A DNA stretch of 21,244 bases from a virus: positions 1 through 21,244 of the IMG/VR virus record IMGVR_UViG_3300030106_000681, one strand, 5' to 3'. The notes beneath the pieces were generated by a model that was given only the letters and a program-made list of their open reading frames with translations, was not told the DNA's origin and made no database searches. The translations under genes were made by a program, and so were the position numbers. This document shows positions 14,190 to 20,921 of the stretch, piece after piece; position 1 is the first letter of the stretch, and the number at the start of each line of letters is the position of its first letter.

Positions 14190-14639
14190 TTATGCCAATG
14201 TTACTGATAGATTTCCTGCGGTAATCTGAAAAGTGTCACCAGACTCAATAGTCTTGGATGTTGTCAATGCCCCATAGAATAATACGTTTCCTGCTCCTGC
14301 TGAGTCATTGTCTTTGGCTTGTGCTTCAGCATCAATGATTGCTATGTGGGTAATAGTACCCCAATTGCCATCAGTTGCGGCAGGGAATGTAATGTTTCCA
14401 CTGTTGCTTACAGATCCACCAGATATGGTACCAAATGTTACTGATTGTCTTTGGTATCCACCACCTTGGCATTCATGTGTTAATGTGCCTGCTTCTAATA
14501 GTTCACCCGTTGCTCCTGCTGAGTCATCTGTATTAAACAGACCAACGAAAACTGTAGAAGGAGACGATGTGCTTTGTGCGTTGTTTTTAAGAAAGAAGTC
14601 TAATACTCTTTCCTCTAAAAAATTACTTGCGGCGCTCAT
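14190..14639 (-). CDS. Conserved phage virion protein (gp80-like, tail/fibre-associated)
   Basis: The 149-residue protein opens with a helix (SAASNFLEERVLDFFLKNNA). STVFVGLFNTDDSAGATGEL, a GGGYQRQSVTFG segment, NITFPAATDGNWGTITHIAI, NVLFYGALTTSKTI and a final FQITAGNLSVTLA follow. This ordered set (V-x-V-G-L-F, G-Y-x-R-Q-x-V-T-F-G, I-T-F-P-x-A-T, W-G-T-I-T-H, L-F-Y-G-A-L-T) is a common phage protein found among tail-fibre genes. It forms a small beta-rich domain probably on the virion. It contains two DSAG motifs encoded by identical codons. AGGAGG lies 7 nt from the ATG, and a CATAAATA motif 40 nt upstream opens this block. Confidence 0.75.
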   Translation of the reverse strand: MSAASNFLEERVLDFFLKNNAQSTSSPSTVFVGLFNTDDSAGATGELLEAGTLTHECQGGGYQRQSVTFGTISGGSVSNSGNITFPAATDGNWGTITHIAIIDAEAQAKDNDSAGAGNVLFYGALTTSKTIESGDTFQITAGNLSVTLA

Positions 14640-14679
14640 AGGTTAACCTCCTGATTATATATTGTATATCGCGATACAG

Positions 14680-14687
14680 TATTTATG
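14680..14687 (-). promoter_or_regulatory. Late-like promoter motif CATAAATA before the gp80-like/terminase block
   Basis: In the 58-nt gap between two fibre genes the minus strand reads ACATAAATACTG, 40 nt before the downstream ATG. It shares the ATAAATA core with the other gap motifs but has C at the first base. A 10-bp palindrome TATCGCGATA lies just downstream at 14667-14676, between the motif and the gene, and could be a binding site. Function is inferred. Confidence 0.45.
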
Positions 14688-14697
14688 TGTATTCTCA

Positions 14698-15315
14698 TTA
14701 TGTGTACTTAGATATGCGTATAAACGCTCTTCCTGACGTTGTGAAGTTGGTATCTGTAGTCACTTTGAATTCAATGTTTTTTGTGCCTGTAAGTGTGAAA
14801 ACTAAATTTGTATTAAAGTCTACGTTTGCGGTTTTTGGGTTAACTGTAGCAATTAAATCATCATCTGTGTCATTACGAACGTCAATTGTAGTTGTACCAG
14901 TGCCTTTGTCAATGGTTGATTCAAACTCCAACCAATATGTAGCCGCTGTTAAACTTATTTGATCATTGCTTATAGATATGAATCCAGCACCATCAAATAT
15001 TTCTGATAATGGTACTTTTAAGTTTGCTCCTGCCCTGTTACCAGCACTATCTAAATTTAAGTCTGTTGCGTCTGCCTTAATTATTGCCTGTTGCCCTGCC
15101 GCGCCTATTGACCCACTTGCTACCTGTTCAAATTTTCCTGTTGAACTAGAATATTGTAGTAAGTCTCCATCGCTTGGAGAACTAATGTTAAATTCATCTA
15201 TAATACTGTTTGTATTATCAATGTTTTGTTTTATGTCTGCCCTAGCGTTTGCTAACAAATCATTGCCATTGTCAACGTTGCTGGTTCCTGCTTTTGATCC
15301 TGATGGCCAACTCAT
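14698..15315 (-). CDS. Tail fibre-associated protein with jelly-roll-like C-terminus
   Basis: The 205-residue protein begins MSWPSGSKAGTSNVDNGNDL and has a helix to about residue 45, a start used by small virion-attached fibre proteins of marine phages. A linker with GDLLQYSSSTGKFEQV and a beta-rich C-terminal domain (SLTAATYWLEFESTIDKGTG through GRAFIRISKYT) resemble C1q/TNF-like jelly-roll adhesion domains. Receptor binding is plausible but not shown. It carries one DSAG (LNLDSAGNRAG) written with different codons from most others. GAGGAG precedes the ATG, which overlaps the preceding stop as TAATG. Confidence 0.65.
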   Translation of the reverse strand: MSWPSGSKAGTSNVDNGNDLLANARADIKQNIDNTNSIIDEFNISSPSDGDLLQYSSSTGKFEQVASGSIGAAGQQAIIKADATDLNLDSAGNRAGANLKVPLSEIFDGAGFISISNDQISLTAATYWLEFESTIDKGTGTTTIDVRNDTDDDLIATVNPKTANVDFNTNLVFTLTGTKNIEFKVTTDTNFTTSGRAFIRISKYT

Positions 15316-15506
15316 TATTTGTTCTCCTCAACGAATGTTTTTAATTCATCTATTGTGTTGAATACTTGTTCACTACCATCTGGCTTTACTATTGTACAAG
15401 GTGGTGTAAAGTTGTCAAACATATAAGTCGCTGTAGCATAAATTCCATCAAGGTCATGCTTTTCTATTGTAGGCCAACCTGTGCCTTTTATTGTGTATAT
15501 TGACAT
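15315..15506 (-). CDS. Small 63-residue protein in the fibre cluster, unknown function
   Basis: A short protein MSIYTIKGTGWPTIEKHDLD leads into a small alpha/beta body (YATATYMFDNFTPPCTIVKP) and a C-terminal helix (TIDELKTFVEENK). I do not recognise the family. It has a strong AAGGAG site, sits 9 nt after the LamG-like gene and overlaps the next gene by one base, so it is very likely expressed. Its size and location between fibre genes suggest a fibre assembly helper or small adaptor, which is a guess from context. Confidence 0.75.
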   Translation of the reverse strand: MSIYTIKGTGWPTIEKHDLDGIYATATYMFDNFTPPCTIVKPDGSEQVFNTIDELKTFVEENK

Positions 15507-15515
15507 TGTTTCTCC

Positions 15516-16397
15516 TTAACTTGGTTGTGGTCCGTCACCAGCCGCTATGTCAGTAAAGTCAACACCAGCAGAGCTTTTGTTTACCTTTGTAAGTGAGTAA
15601 GCATATCCTGTACCTGCGTTGGTAAAGAATGAGCTTGTGTCACCTGTGTGGAAAACAAGTGGTTGATCCAAACCACTGCCAGTTCCATCCGTGCCCATGT
15701 CCACTGCGCCGTTGTTGTAAAACTTTGCTCTTGTACTTGCGTCACTTATGTCATTAAAACTGTTGTCCAAATATAATTGTGTTAATTGGTTTGGCCATTG
15801 TCCACTACCACTGTCAAAAACTTCCGCACACAGCGTAAATTGGTTATAGTGATTACCTTCCCAATAGTTTTCTGTAAAACGTTTTTGTGCGCCTAGATAC
15901 TGTGTAGCGTTTTGTGATCCTTGTGTTATTTCTGTGCCATCAACATACAATTCAAATTTGCTTGTTGATCCTTTAGCTGATACCAAGTAATGATGCCAGT
16001 TGCCATCATCATACGTACCATTGCCATATGATCCACCACTAAATCCATCAACACCGTGTCTAATGTCCAAATCAAATGTGCTATCACTTCCAGACCTTGC
16101 TAACAGTCTTGTTGATCCCCTAAAATAGTTGAACTGTAAATATTCATTACCACCTGTGTTAATAAATCTAAACAATGCGTCTTCGTGTGCGTATGTTGTT
16201 CTATTGTTTGTGTCTTTCCACCAAAATGCTAATGTAAGTTCATCAGTGTCTGATGTTGAGGCAAAAGAGTTTGTTTGATAAAATACATGACCTTCTCCTT
16301 GTGTACTGTCAGCATCAAGTTGTATGCCTGCCAGTCCTGAAAAAGGTGTTGTTAAAACTCTTGAAAGTGTGTTTAATCTACTTGCTCCTAAAGGCAT
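15516..16397 (-). CDS. LamG/concanavalin A-like lectin-domain fibre protein
   Basis: The 293-residue protein is predicted to be a beta-sandwich. DELTLAFWWKDTNNRTTY, an FNYFRGSTRLLAR stretch and DDGNWHHYLVSAKGSTSKFE followed by LYVDGTEI make up the strand pattern of the LamG/concanavalin A-like fold, in which W-H-H-Y/V and L-Y-V-D-G are hallmark elements. It probably binds host-surface glycans as part of a receptor-binding fibre. The C-terminus includes KSSAGVDFTDI, a near-DSAG motif. AAGGAG lies 5 nt before the ATG. It follows directly after the tail fibre gene and is co-transcribed with it. Confidence 0.8.
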   Translation of the reverse strand: MPLGASRLNTLSRVLTTPFSGLAGIQLDADSTQGEGHVFYQTNSFASTSDTDELTLAFWWKDTNNRTTYAHEDALFRFINTGGNEYLQFNYFRGSTRLLARSGSDSTFDLDIRHGVDGFSGGSYGNGTYDDGNWHHYLVSAKGSTSKFELYVDGTEITQGSQNATQYLGAQKRFTENYWEGNHYNQFTLCAEVFDSGSGQWPNQLTQLYLDNSFNDISDASTRAKFYNNGAVDMGTDGTGSGLDQPLVFHTGDTSSFFTNAGTGYAYSLTKVNKSSAGVDFTDIAAGDGPQPS

Positions 16398-16406
16398 AGT
16401 GTCTCC

Positions 16407-17222
16407 TTAACTAAAGTTTGTGCTTAAAGAACCAAAGTAGTCTGTCCCATCATAAAAAATAGTTAGGATGTCTACAGCATTTCCTGAGGTTGATAGTGTG
16501 CCAGTTCCTCCAGCAAATTTTAATCTTCCTGCTGAGTCTTCTGTAAGTAATCTGCTACCTGTACTATCCTGCTTGATAATAAGTGTAACACTCTGTCCTG
16601 GTTCTTCATTTGTAAAACCACTGAACTGTGTGTTGCCTGTCAACGTCACTGTTTGTACATTGCCGTTTGCCACGTCTGGTGATAGTACAGCATTGTATGA
16701 TAAACTAAAAATTGTTTCCTTGTAGTTTATTAACTGTGCGTCATCTAGTTTCTGACCTGAAAGCACTACCTTACCACTTCCGTTTGGTGCTATTGTTATA
16801 TTTCCGTTTGATGCTGAAACAATTGAATTGCCGTTAACATCCAAGTTGCCACCAAGCTGTGGTGAAGTATCTGCTGATATGTCATCAACTGTGATTGTAA
16901 AAGCACCAGCTGAATCTGGTTGTGTTACAGCAATACCTGATCCACCAACTATTTGTGTGTCTCCTGAACCTGTAAAAGTAATTACAGTTTCACCAGCTGA
17001 ATCACTTGAAATTGCTGTTGATACTGAGCCTGCGCCAGTAAATTGTAAAATTGAATCTTTGTCTGCTTCACCTAGTGTAAGACTTGAACCACTGTCAGCT
17101 TTTACTTCAACAGTTCCTTGTCTTAATAGATGTACAAAGTTATTGTCCAGCTCCTGGAATGTTAACGCACTACCTTTGGTAGTTGCTCCAGTGGCTGATT
17201 CTTGTCTAAGGGTAACGGTCAT
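16407..17222 (-). CDS. Tail fibre protein with three DSAG motifs
   Basis: The 271-residue protein has a conserved-looking virion-attachment start (MTVTLRQESATGATTKGSAL, then TFQELDNNFVHLLRQ). A middle section of short Gly/Ser/Asp-rich beta repeats and a C-terminal domain ending ILTIFYDGTDYFGSLSTNFS follow. Both ends are familiar from marine phage tail fibres. The middle contains PQLGGNLDVNGNSIVSASNG and NITIAPNGSGKVVLSG, also common in such fibres. DSAG occurs three times. AAGGAG precedes the ATG and a GATAAATA motif lies 32 nt upstream. It probably anchors adhesion proteins encoded just downstream; attachment function is inferred. Confidence 0.8.
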   Translation of the reverse strand: MTVTLRQESATGATTKGSALTFQELDNNFVHLLRQGTVEVKADSGSSLTLGEADKDSILQFTGAGSVSTAISSDSAGETVITFTGSGDTQIVGGSGIAVTQPDSAGAFTITVDDISADTSPQLGGNLDVNGNSIVSASNGNITIAPNGSGKVVLSGQKLDDAQLINYKETIFSLSYNAVLSPDVANGNVQTVTLTGNTQFSGFTNEEPGQSVTLIIKQDSTGSRLLTEDSAGRLKFAGGTGTLSTSGNAVDILTIFYDGTDYFGSLSTNFS

Positions 17223-17253
17223 GTAAGTCTCCTTGGTATTGTAATCCTATACA

Positions 17254-17724
17254 TTATTTATCACTGTCATCATAATAGTTATAATAATCAGTCTTTTGAC
17301 GGAGATTTTTACGGGCTTTGTCTAATGTGCTTTGTTTTTGTAATATTAGTATAGGCCATGTAAAATTGTAGTTGTCTATTGGCAATGGTGGATCTTCTGT
17401 GTCTGGATGTAGCATAAGGCATACAACATCTAGCTTTTTGTGTTTCTTGTTTATCCTATTGTGTATTTTGTACAGCTTGTCATAGTCCATCCATTCACCA
17501 TACATTACCATTGCTTCAAGGCGTAGTGTATCTTTTAGGTAAGCAAAGTTATCTGCTGTTGCCATGAAATCGTCAGATTTTTGTATGTGTATTTGTTTTC
17601 TATATTTCATTAGATATGGGCATATAGGCTTATTGCCTATCTCCTTGTGTGGCTTGGCTATTTTGCCAAACAGCCATTCTTCAACTGTGTTCTTGGACGG
17701 TAAGGTTGGGTGCTTTGACTTCAC
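17254..17724 (-). CDS. Unknown basic protein at the end of the accessory cluster
   Basis: From a GTG at 17724 the protein has 156 residues. It starts MKSKHPTLPSKNTVEEWLFG, then KIAKPHKEIGNKPICPYLMK, has VCLMLHPDTEDPPLPIDNYN in the middle and a basic-then-acidic C-terminus. I do not recognise the family; the CPY motif could be metal or redox related but stands alone. The GTG is preferred because AAGGA lies 7 nt upstream. An ATG ten codons earlier (17754) lacks a ribosome site and would overlap the previous gene by 74 nt. Its neighbour is the DUF115-like gene, suggesting a shared but unknown role. Confidence 0.7.
   Translation of the reverse strand: MKSKHPTLPSKNTVEEWLFGKIAKPHKEIGNKPICPYLMKYRKQIHIQKSDDFMATADNFAYLKDTLRLEAMVMYGEWMDYDKLYKIHNRINKKHKKLDVVCLMLHPDTEDPPLPIDNYNFTWPILILQKQSTLDKARKNLRQKTDYYNYYDDSDK
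17255..17262 (-). promoter_or_regulatory. Late-like promoter motif GATAAATA before the fibre block
   Basis: The minus strand reads GATAAATAATGTATAGG at the boundary between the accessory genes and the tail fibre gene, 32 nt before its ATG. It overlaps the stop codon of the upstream gene. The octamer is identical to those at 6361 and 20922. Promoter function is inferred. Confidence 0.55.
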
Positions 17725-18250
17725 TGGTTTTTCCTTTTGGTATGTGTAATACATATTGTATTGAACTGTCCTTTGCCATTAATGTATTCCAATGAGGTCT
17801 CCATTCATTGTTTAAAGGCGGACGGTTAGGTCTTGGTAGTGTCTCATCCATCGCACTGGTGAGATCCGTTGAAAACATACTGTCAAAGCCCCATAGATGT
17901 ATTTCAGTGGGCTTTCTATTATTAATAATATAATCTACTACTGCGTGTCCACCATTGTATCTACGTGGACGGGCATCTTTGTCTCCAAACACAGGATCAA
18001 ACATTTCAGGATAATGTTTGTTGTGTTGGGCTTGTTCTAAAACATCTGTATGGCACCATACAGTTGCTCTTGGTTTGATATCTTGTTTTGACATGGCTCT
18101 GTTTGCCATTGTGTCTAAAATAACAATGTAATCAACGTGCCAATTGTGCTTAGGCACATTGAATCCAATAATTGTTCCTTGCTGTGGTGTGTATAGTGTG
18201 TAACTGGCACCATTGCCTAAAAGGTGTGCTATCATTTTGGCATTAACCAT
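17681..18250 (-). CDS. DUF115/MptE- or sialyltransferase-like Rossmann protein
   Basis: The 189-residue protein starts with LLGNGASYTLY (GNGAS at 12-16), the nucleotide-binding-type loop of DUF115/MptE-like and GT42-like proteins. A strand (YIVILDTMANRA) follows, then NGGHAVVDYII at 99-109 and EIHLWGFDSMFS around 117-126. The N-G-G-x-A...I-x-L-x-G-x-D pair is the second hallmark of that fold. Members transfer sugar- or pterin-linked groups from nucleotide donors; here it may decorate a surface glycan along with the two glycosyltransferase-like genes upstream. The start is uncertain: the ATG at 18250 lacks a ribosome site, and the ATG at 18235 overlaps the previous stop as ATGA. Confidence 0.6.
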   Translation of the reverse strand: MVNAKMIAHLLGNGASYTLYTPQQGTIIGFNVPKHNWHVDYIVILDTMANRAMSKQDIKPRATVWCHTDVLEQAQHNKHYPEMFDPVFGDKDARPRRYNGGHAVVDYIINNRKPTEIHLWGFDSMFSTDLTSAMDETLPRPNRPPLNNEWRPHWNTLMAKDSSIQYVLHIPKGKTSEVKAPNLTVQEHS

Positions 18251-18411
18251 AATTTTTTATATTCGTGGCTGTGTCCCATAAAAAGCAATGGTACAGCAAT
18301 CCATAACCAATGTGCTGATATTGTTCCAAACACAACACCTGCCAATACAATTGATCCACTTATGGTACAAGTAGATATAAGATAGCTGTCATTTCTTTCT
18401 GGCAATTTCAT
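18232..18411 (-). CDS. 59-residue small membrane protein
   Basis: A 59-codon frame encodes MKLPERNDSYLISTCTISGS, then IVLAGVVFGTISAHWLWIAV and PLLFMGHSHEYKKLWLMPK. Two hydrophobic spans at about residues 11-31 and 34-47 make a helical hairpin with charged ends. The evidence for a real gene is good: GAGGAG lies 7 nt before the ATG, its start overlaps the end of the coiled-coil gene by 23 nt, and its stop overlaps the next gene. The function is unknown. A membrane-bound superinfection or surface-modification role would fit the neighbouring glycan genes but is speculation. Confidence 0.78.
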   Translation of the reverse strand: MKLPERNDSYLISTCTISGSIVLAGVVFGTISAHWLWIAVPLLFMGHSHEYKKLWLMPK

Positions 18412-18595
18412 ATAGTTTCTCCTCTATTGCTGTTATACGTTCTTCCATGTGTTGTACTTTTGTTTTATAAAAATTAAGTTCATTCACAAGAACCTTTTCA
18501 TTGTTCAACATATTCTTTATGTGTTTATCTGCGGCCAAACTAAATTTAATTAGTTGCTGTAGTTCTTGATAAGGATCAAAGTCAGTTATCTTCAT
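18389..18595 (-). CDS. Small coiled-coil protein, unknown function
   Basis: The 68-residue protein is almost entirely helical (DPYQELQQLIKFSLAADKHI; MLNNEKVLVNELNFYKTKVQ) and ends with a heptad coiled coil (HMEERITAIEEKLYEIARKK). The start overlaps the upstream stop as ATGA, indicating translational coupling. I do not recognise a family. Small coiled-coil proteins of this kind often oligomerise or act as adaptors. It sits between the homing-type genes and the small membrane gene in the accessory block. Confidence 0.72.
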   Translation of the reverse strand: MKITDFDPYQELQQLIKFSLAADKHIKNMLNNEKVLVNELNFYKTKVQHMEERITAIEEKLYEIARKK

Positions 18596-19038
18596 GTCAA
18601 CTGCTTTAATAACCTACCACCTGGTTCCGCTGGTATTGTGCTGGCATCCTCAGGATTCCAACCCATCCTTACCCTTTGGTAATATGTTGTTCTTTTTATT
18701 CCGTTGGCAATGGCTTGTTTTACTTTGTTTGTTTTTACTTGGTGTTGACGTTGATTGCCATTGCGTACCTTTATTGTGCTCCAACGAACATTGCCTGGTT
18801 CAAAGTCGCCAAACTTGTTTATGCGTTCTAATGTGTTACAATGTTTAGGTCTTGGACCCATGTCATCAAACCAAGTAAGGAATCCATTTGGTCCTTTCCA
18901 ATCTTCACATATTTCTACTTCAACGTATGCTTTCTCCTGCCTTTCAGGATCACAGCATTGTAACATCCTATACCATACACGCCATTCAGTAATGTATTCC
19001 TTACGTGTGGCTGTGTACATATCACTTGCGTATGTCAT
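18592..19038 (-). CDS. Homing-endonuclease-associated (AP2/HNH-like) DNA-binding-type protein
   Basis: From the ATG at 19038 the protein has 148 residues, and this start has GGGAGG 6 nt upstream. It contains EYITEWRVWYRMLQCC, VEICEDWKGPNGFLTWFDDM, a GPRPKHCNTLERINKFGDFE segment and PGNVRWSTIKVRNGNQ. The chain E-Y-x-x-W...C...I-C-x-x-W...F...D-M-G-P-R-P...L-x-R-I-x...G-x-x-x-P-x-N-x-R-W is a family often found in phages beside AP2/HNH homing genes. I see no complete His-Asn-His catalytic set, so nuclease activity is doubtful. The C-terminal half looks like a helix-turn-helix (KTNKVKQAIANGIKRTTYYQ). Confidence 0.65.
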   Translation of the reverse strand: MTYASDMYTATRKEYITEWRVWYRMLQCCDPERQEKAYVEVEICEDWKGPNGFLTWFDDMGPRPKHCNTLERINKFGDFEPGNVRWSTIKVRNGNQRQHQVKTNKVKQAIANGIKRTTYYQRVRMGWNPEDASTIPAEPGGRLLKQLT

Positions 19039-19378
19039 GTTTATCCTCCCAATCCGTCTTAGGAACCTTGTGGCAGTTTTCATATAACTGTTTTCTAAAA
19101 TGTGTTCTACGTTTTACAATTATACAATTATCAATGCTCCATGCTTCTATTGGATCCTTGCGTACCATACAGTATTGATGTACTCCTTTGCCCAGGTGTT
19201 TTATAAAACCACTATCCTTCCAAAACGCATACCATTCTTCTGGTGTAAACGCCCATTCTTCTTTTCTAAATTTTGCCTGAGCTTTTGCCATGGCAAACTT
19301 TTTGTTATATGGTGAAGGTATCAAGTAAGTTTTAGGCTTTCCTAATGGATTTGCTATTTCACCTTTTTTAAAAGTCAT
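19022..19378 (-). CDS. Homing-endonuclease-associated-like small protein
   Basis: The 118-residue protein starts MTFKKGEIANPLGKPKTYLI at the ATG just after the upstream stop, with GAGG 8 nt before it. A longer frame back to 19495 would overlap the glycosyltransferase-like gene by 116 nt and has no ribosome site. The core is AKFRKEEWAFTPEEWYAFWK, then HQYCMVRKDPIEAWSIDNCI and VKRRTHFRKQ. E-E-W-x-x-T-x-E-E-W-Y-x-x-W...C-x-x-R-x-D-P-x-x-A-W-S-x-D-N-x-x-x-x-x-R-R-x-H is a small phage protein type related in style to AP2/HNH-associated proteins. Together with its neighbour it makes a paired insertion-like unit; DNA binding is inferred. Confidence 0.6.
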   Translation of the reverse strand: MTFKKGEIANPLGKPKTYLIPSPYNKKFAMAKAQAKFRKEEWAFTPEEWYAFWKDSGFIKHLGKGVHQYCMVRKDPIEAWSIDNCIIVKRRTHFRKQLYENCHKVPKTDWEDKHDIRK

Positions 19379-19379
19379 A

Positions 19380-20315
19380 TCATTGTCCTCTATACCAACT
19401 TCCTTCATAGGCTTCATGCTTATGGAAGGTGTGTGAGAATAGTTGTAGGATTCTTTGATCAACTTGTTCTTGTGTGCTTTCTCTAATATGTCCATTTAAC
19501 ATCTCCTCATATGTTGTTGCTAATTTGCCGCCACAATGTCTGTGGTTGTATGTAACAGCTGGCGTACCAGCTATTAGGCTTTCCATCATACTTGCTGATT
19601 GATAACTTAAGGTAAACGCAAAATCTTTTTCAAATAGGTATTGATCTAGCCTAGGTTGATAAATTTGCCTAGCGGATCTACCCATCTTGCGTCTTATTTC
19701 AACTTCATATCCTAGACGTGCGAGTGTTTCACATTGTTCACGTAACCAAGATTCTCTTTCAAGTCCTGAATAGTAGTGATACACACCACTTGAACTGATT
19801 AACAATAAAACTTTCTTTCCACGTGATCTTACGTCTCTCCTACGGTTTAACATATTACGCCAAGTGTAGCGTTTGATCCTAGTGTACCATTGTAGCATTT
19901 GATTAATCTCTAGTTCCCTATCAGGCACAATGTCACAGTCACCAGTCATAATGTTGTCTGGTACTAGGCGTATCCACAGTTTGTGTCCTCGTGGATTCCA
20001 TTTATCCTTGTATAGAAAGTGTGGTATCTGGGGGTTGTCCCAAAAGTAATATTTGTCTACAACGGGCAACAATTTTTCATAATGATTAAAAATACGTTCT
20101 TCAATGTTTTTTGCTATCCACGGATTACCAAACTGTAGCAGTCTATCTCCTGGTCGTATGCTTTCAAAACGCTGTCCTTTTATGCGTTCCAAGTTGCCGC
20201 CTTTTTCAACAATTTTTAATTTATGTCCGTCACCCACAAAGCGATTGAGTCCCCAATGTAGTCCATGTGGGTCCTTGCCTTGGTAGTTTATCCTTGAATC
20301 CAGTCTTACCCGCAT
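19380..20315 (-). CDS. GT-B-like glycosyltransferase-type protein
   Basis: The protein has about 311 residues from the ATG at 20315 (GGAGAGG about 12 nt upstream); an earlier ATG at 20342 is possible but lacks a ribosome site. The first half has no clear motif. The second half has a strand KKVLLLISSSGVYHYYSG and a Rossmann-like unit ending FAFTLSYQSASMMESLIAGT followed by PAVTYN. S-x-S-M-M-E-S-L-x-A-G-T-P-A-V is the donor-nucleotide-binding loop of GT-B enzymes, in which the Glu contacts the sugar nucleotide. It probably adds sugars to host surface glycan or to the virion. The acceptor is unknown. It overlaps the upstream gene by 10 nt. Confidence 0.6.
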   Translation of the reverse strand: MRVRLDSRINYQGKDPHGLHWGLNRFVGDGHKLKIVEKGGNLERIKGQRFESIRPGDRLLQFGNPWIAKNIEERIFNHYEKLLPVVDKYYFWDNPQIPHFLYKDKWNPRGHKLWIRLVPDNIMTGDCDIVPDRELEINQMLQWYTRIKRYTWRNMLNRRRDVRSRGKKVLLLISSSGVYHYYSGLERESWLREQCETLARLGYEVEIRRKMGRSARQIYQPRLDQYLFEKDFAFTLSYQSASMMESLIAGTPAVTYNHRHCGGKLATTYEEMLNGHIRESTQEQVDQRILQLFSHTFHKHEAYEGSWYRGQ

Positions 20316-20902
20316 ATACGTTTTACATCCTCTCCATGCCAATTGACCATAGGCATTTCAGAGTATCCTTTTTTTACAGCACTCCATTTATATGATTCAA
20401 ACAGTGGTTTGTGATAGGCAAATGACTCTTCATATTCGCCCCACATAAACTCCTGGTCACCTCTGTAACGATACTGTATGTGTTTCCAATCCGCCATGTA
20501 TTTTTCATATACCCAACTCCAATCACCACTATATGTAAAAAAACTTGAATTGATGTATTTTATGTTTTTATGTGGATGATACTGTGCTAAAGGATCTAGC
20601 TGTGCCAGTATCTTGTTTGAATGAAAGTCAAACTGACATTTGTCTCTTATGTGTATGTCAATGTCCAAACTAACAGTATCACCTTGTGTAAAAGTTTTGA
20701 ACTGTAACAGTTTGCTCCACCATGAACGTAGTGCTTCAGTCTTTGGTATTTCATGTACTATTATGTTTGGATGTAAGGGTGTTGTTTGATCCGTAAAAAC
20801 ATGAAACTCCTCAAAGTCTATCCATGCCTTACATTCAGCATACAATCTCTCCAATTGGAATGCTGTGTACTTGTTTCCCCATCTTGATACTGTTATTCTC
20901 AT
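20306..20902 (-). CDS. GT-A-like glycosyltransferase-type protein
   Basis: The 198-residue protein starts MRITVSRWGNKYTAFQLERL. A DxD motif at residues 80-82 (VSLDIDIHIRD) follows a WWSKLLQFKTF segment, and GDQEFMWGE lies at 148-156, the later acidic motif expected in GT-A sugar transferases. GT-A enzymes use DxD to bind a metal-nucleotide-sugar. The ATG at 20902 is chosen because AGGAG lies 8 nt upstream; an upstream in-frame ATG at 20974 lies within the divergent promoter region. Together with the next gene it forms a glycan-modification pair. The substrate and whether it acts on phage or host glycans cannot be told from sequence. Confidence 0.6.
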   Translation of the reverse strand: MRITVSRWGNKYTAFQLERLYAECKAWIDFEEFHVFTDQTTPLHPNIIVHEIPKTEALRSWWSKLLQFKTFTQGDTVSLDIDIHIRDKCQFDFHSNKILAQLDPLAQYHPHKNIKYINSSFFTYSGDWSWVYEKYMADWKHIQYRYRGDQEFMWGEYEESFAYHKPLFESYKWSAVKKGYSEMPMVNWHGEDVKRICG

Positions 20903-20921
20903 TTCACTTTCTCCTATAATA

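Noticed and set aside
19379-19495. Extension of the homing-associated gene back to 19495
   Set aside because: It would overlap the GT-B-like gene by 116 nt without start signals; the ATG at 19378 has GAGG 8 nt upstream and follows the preceding stop.
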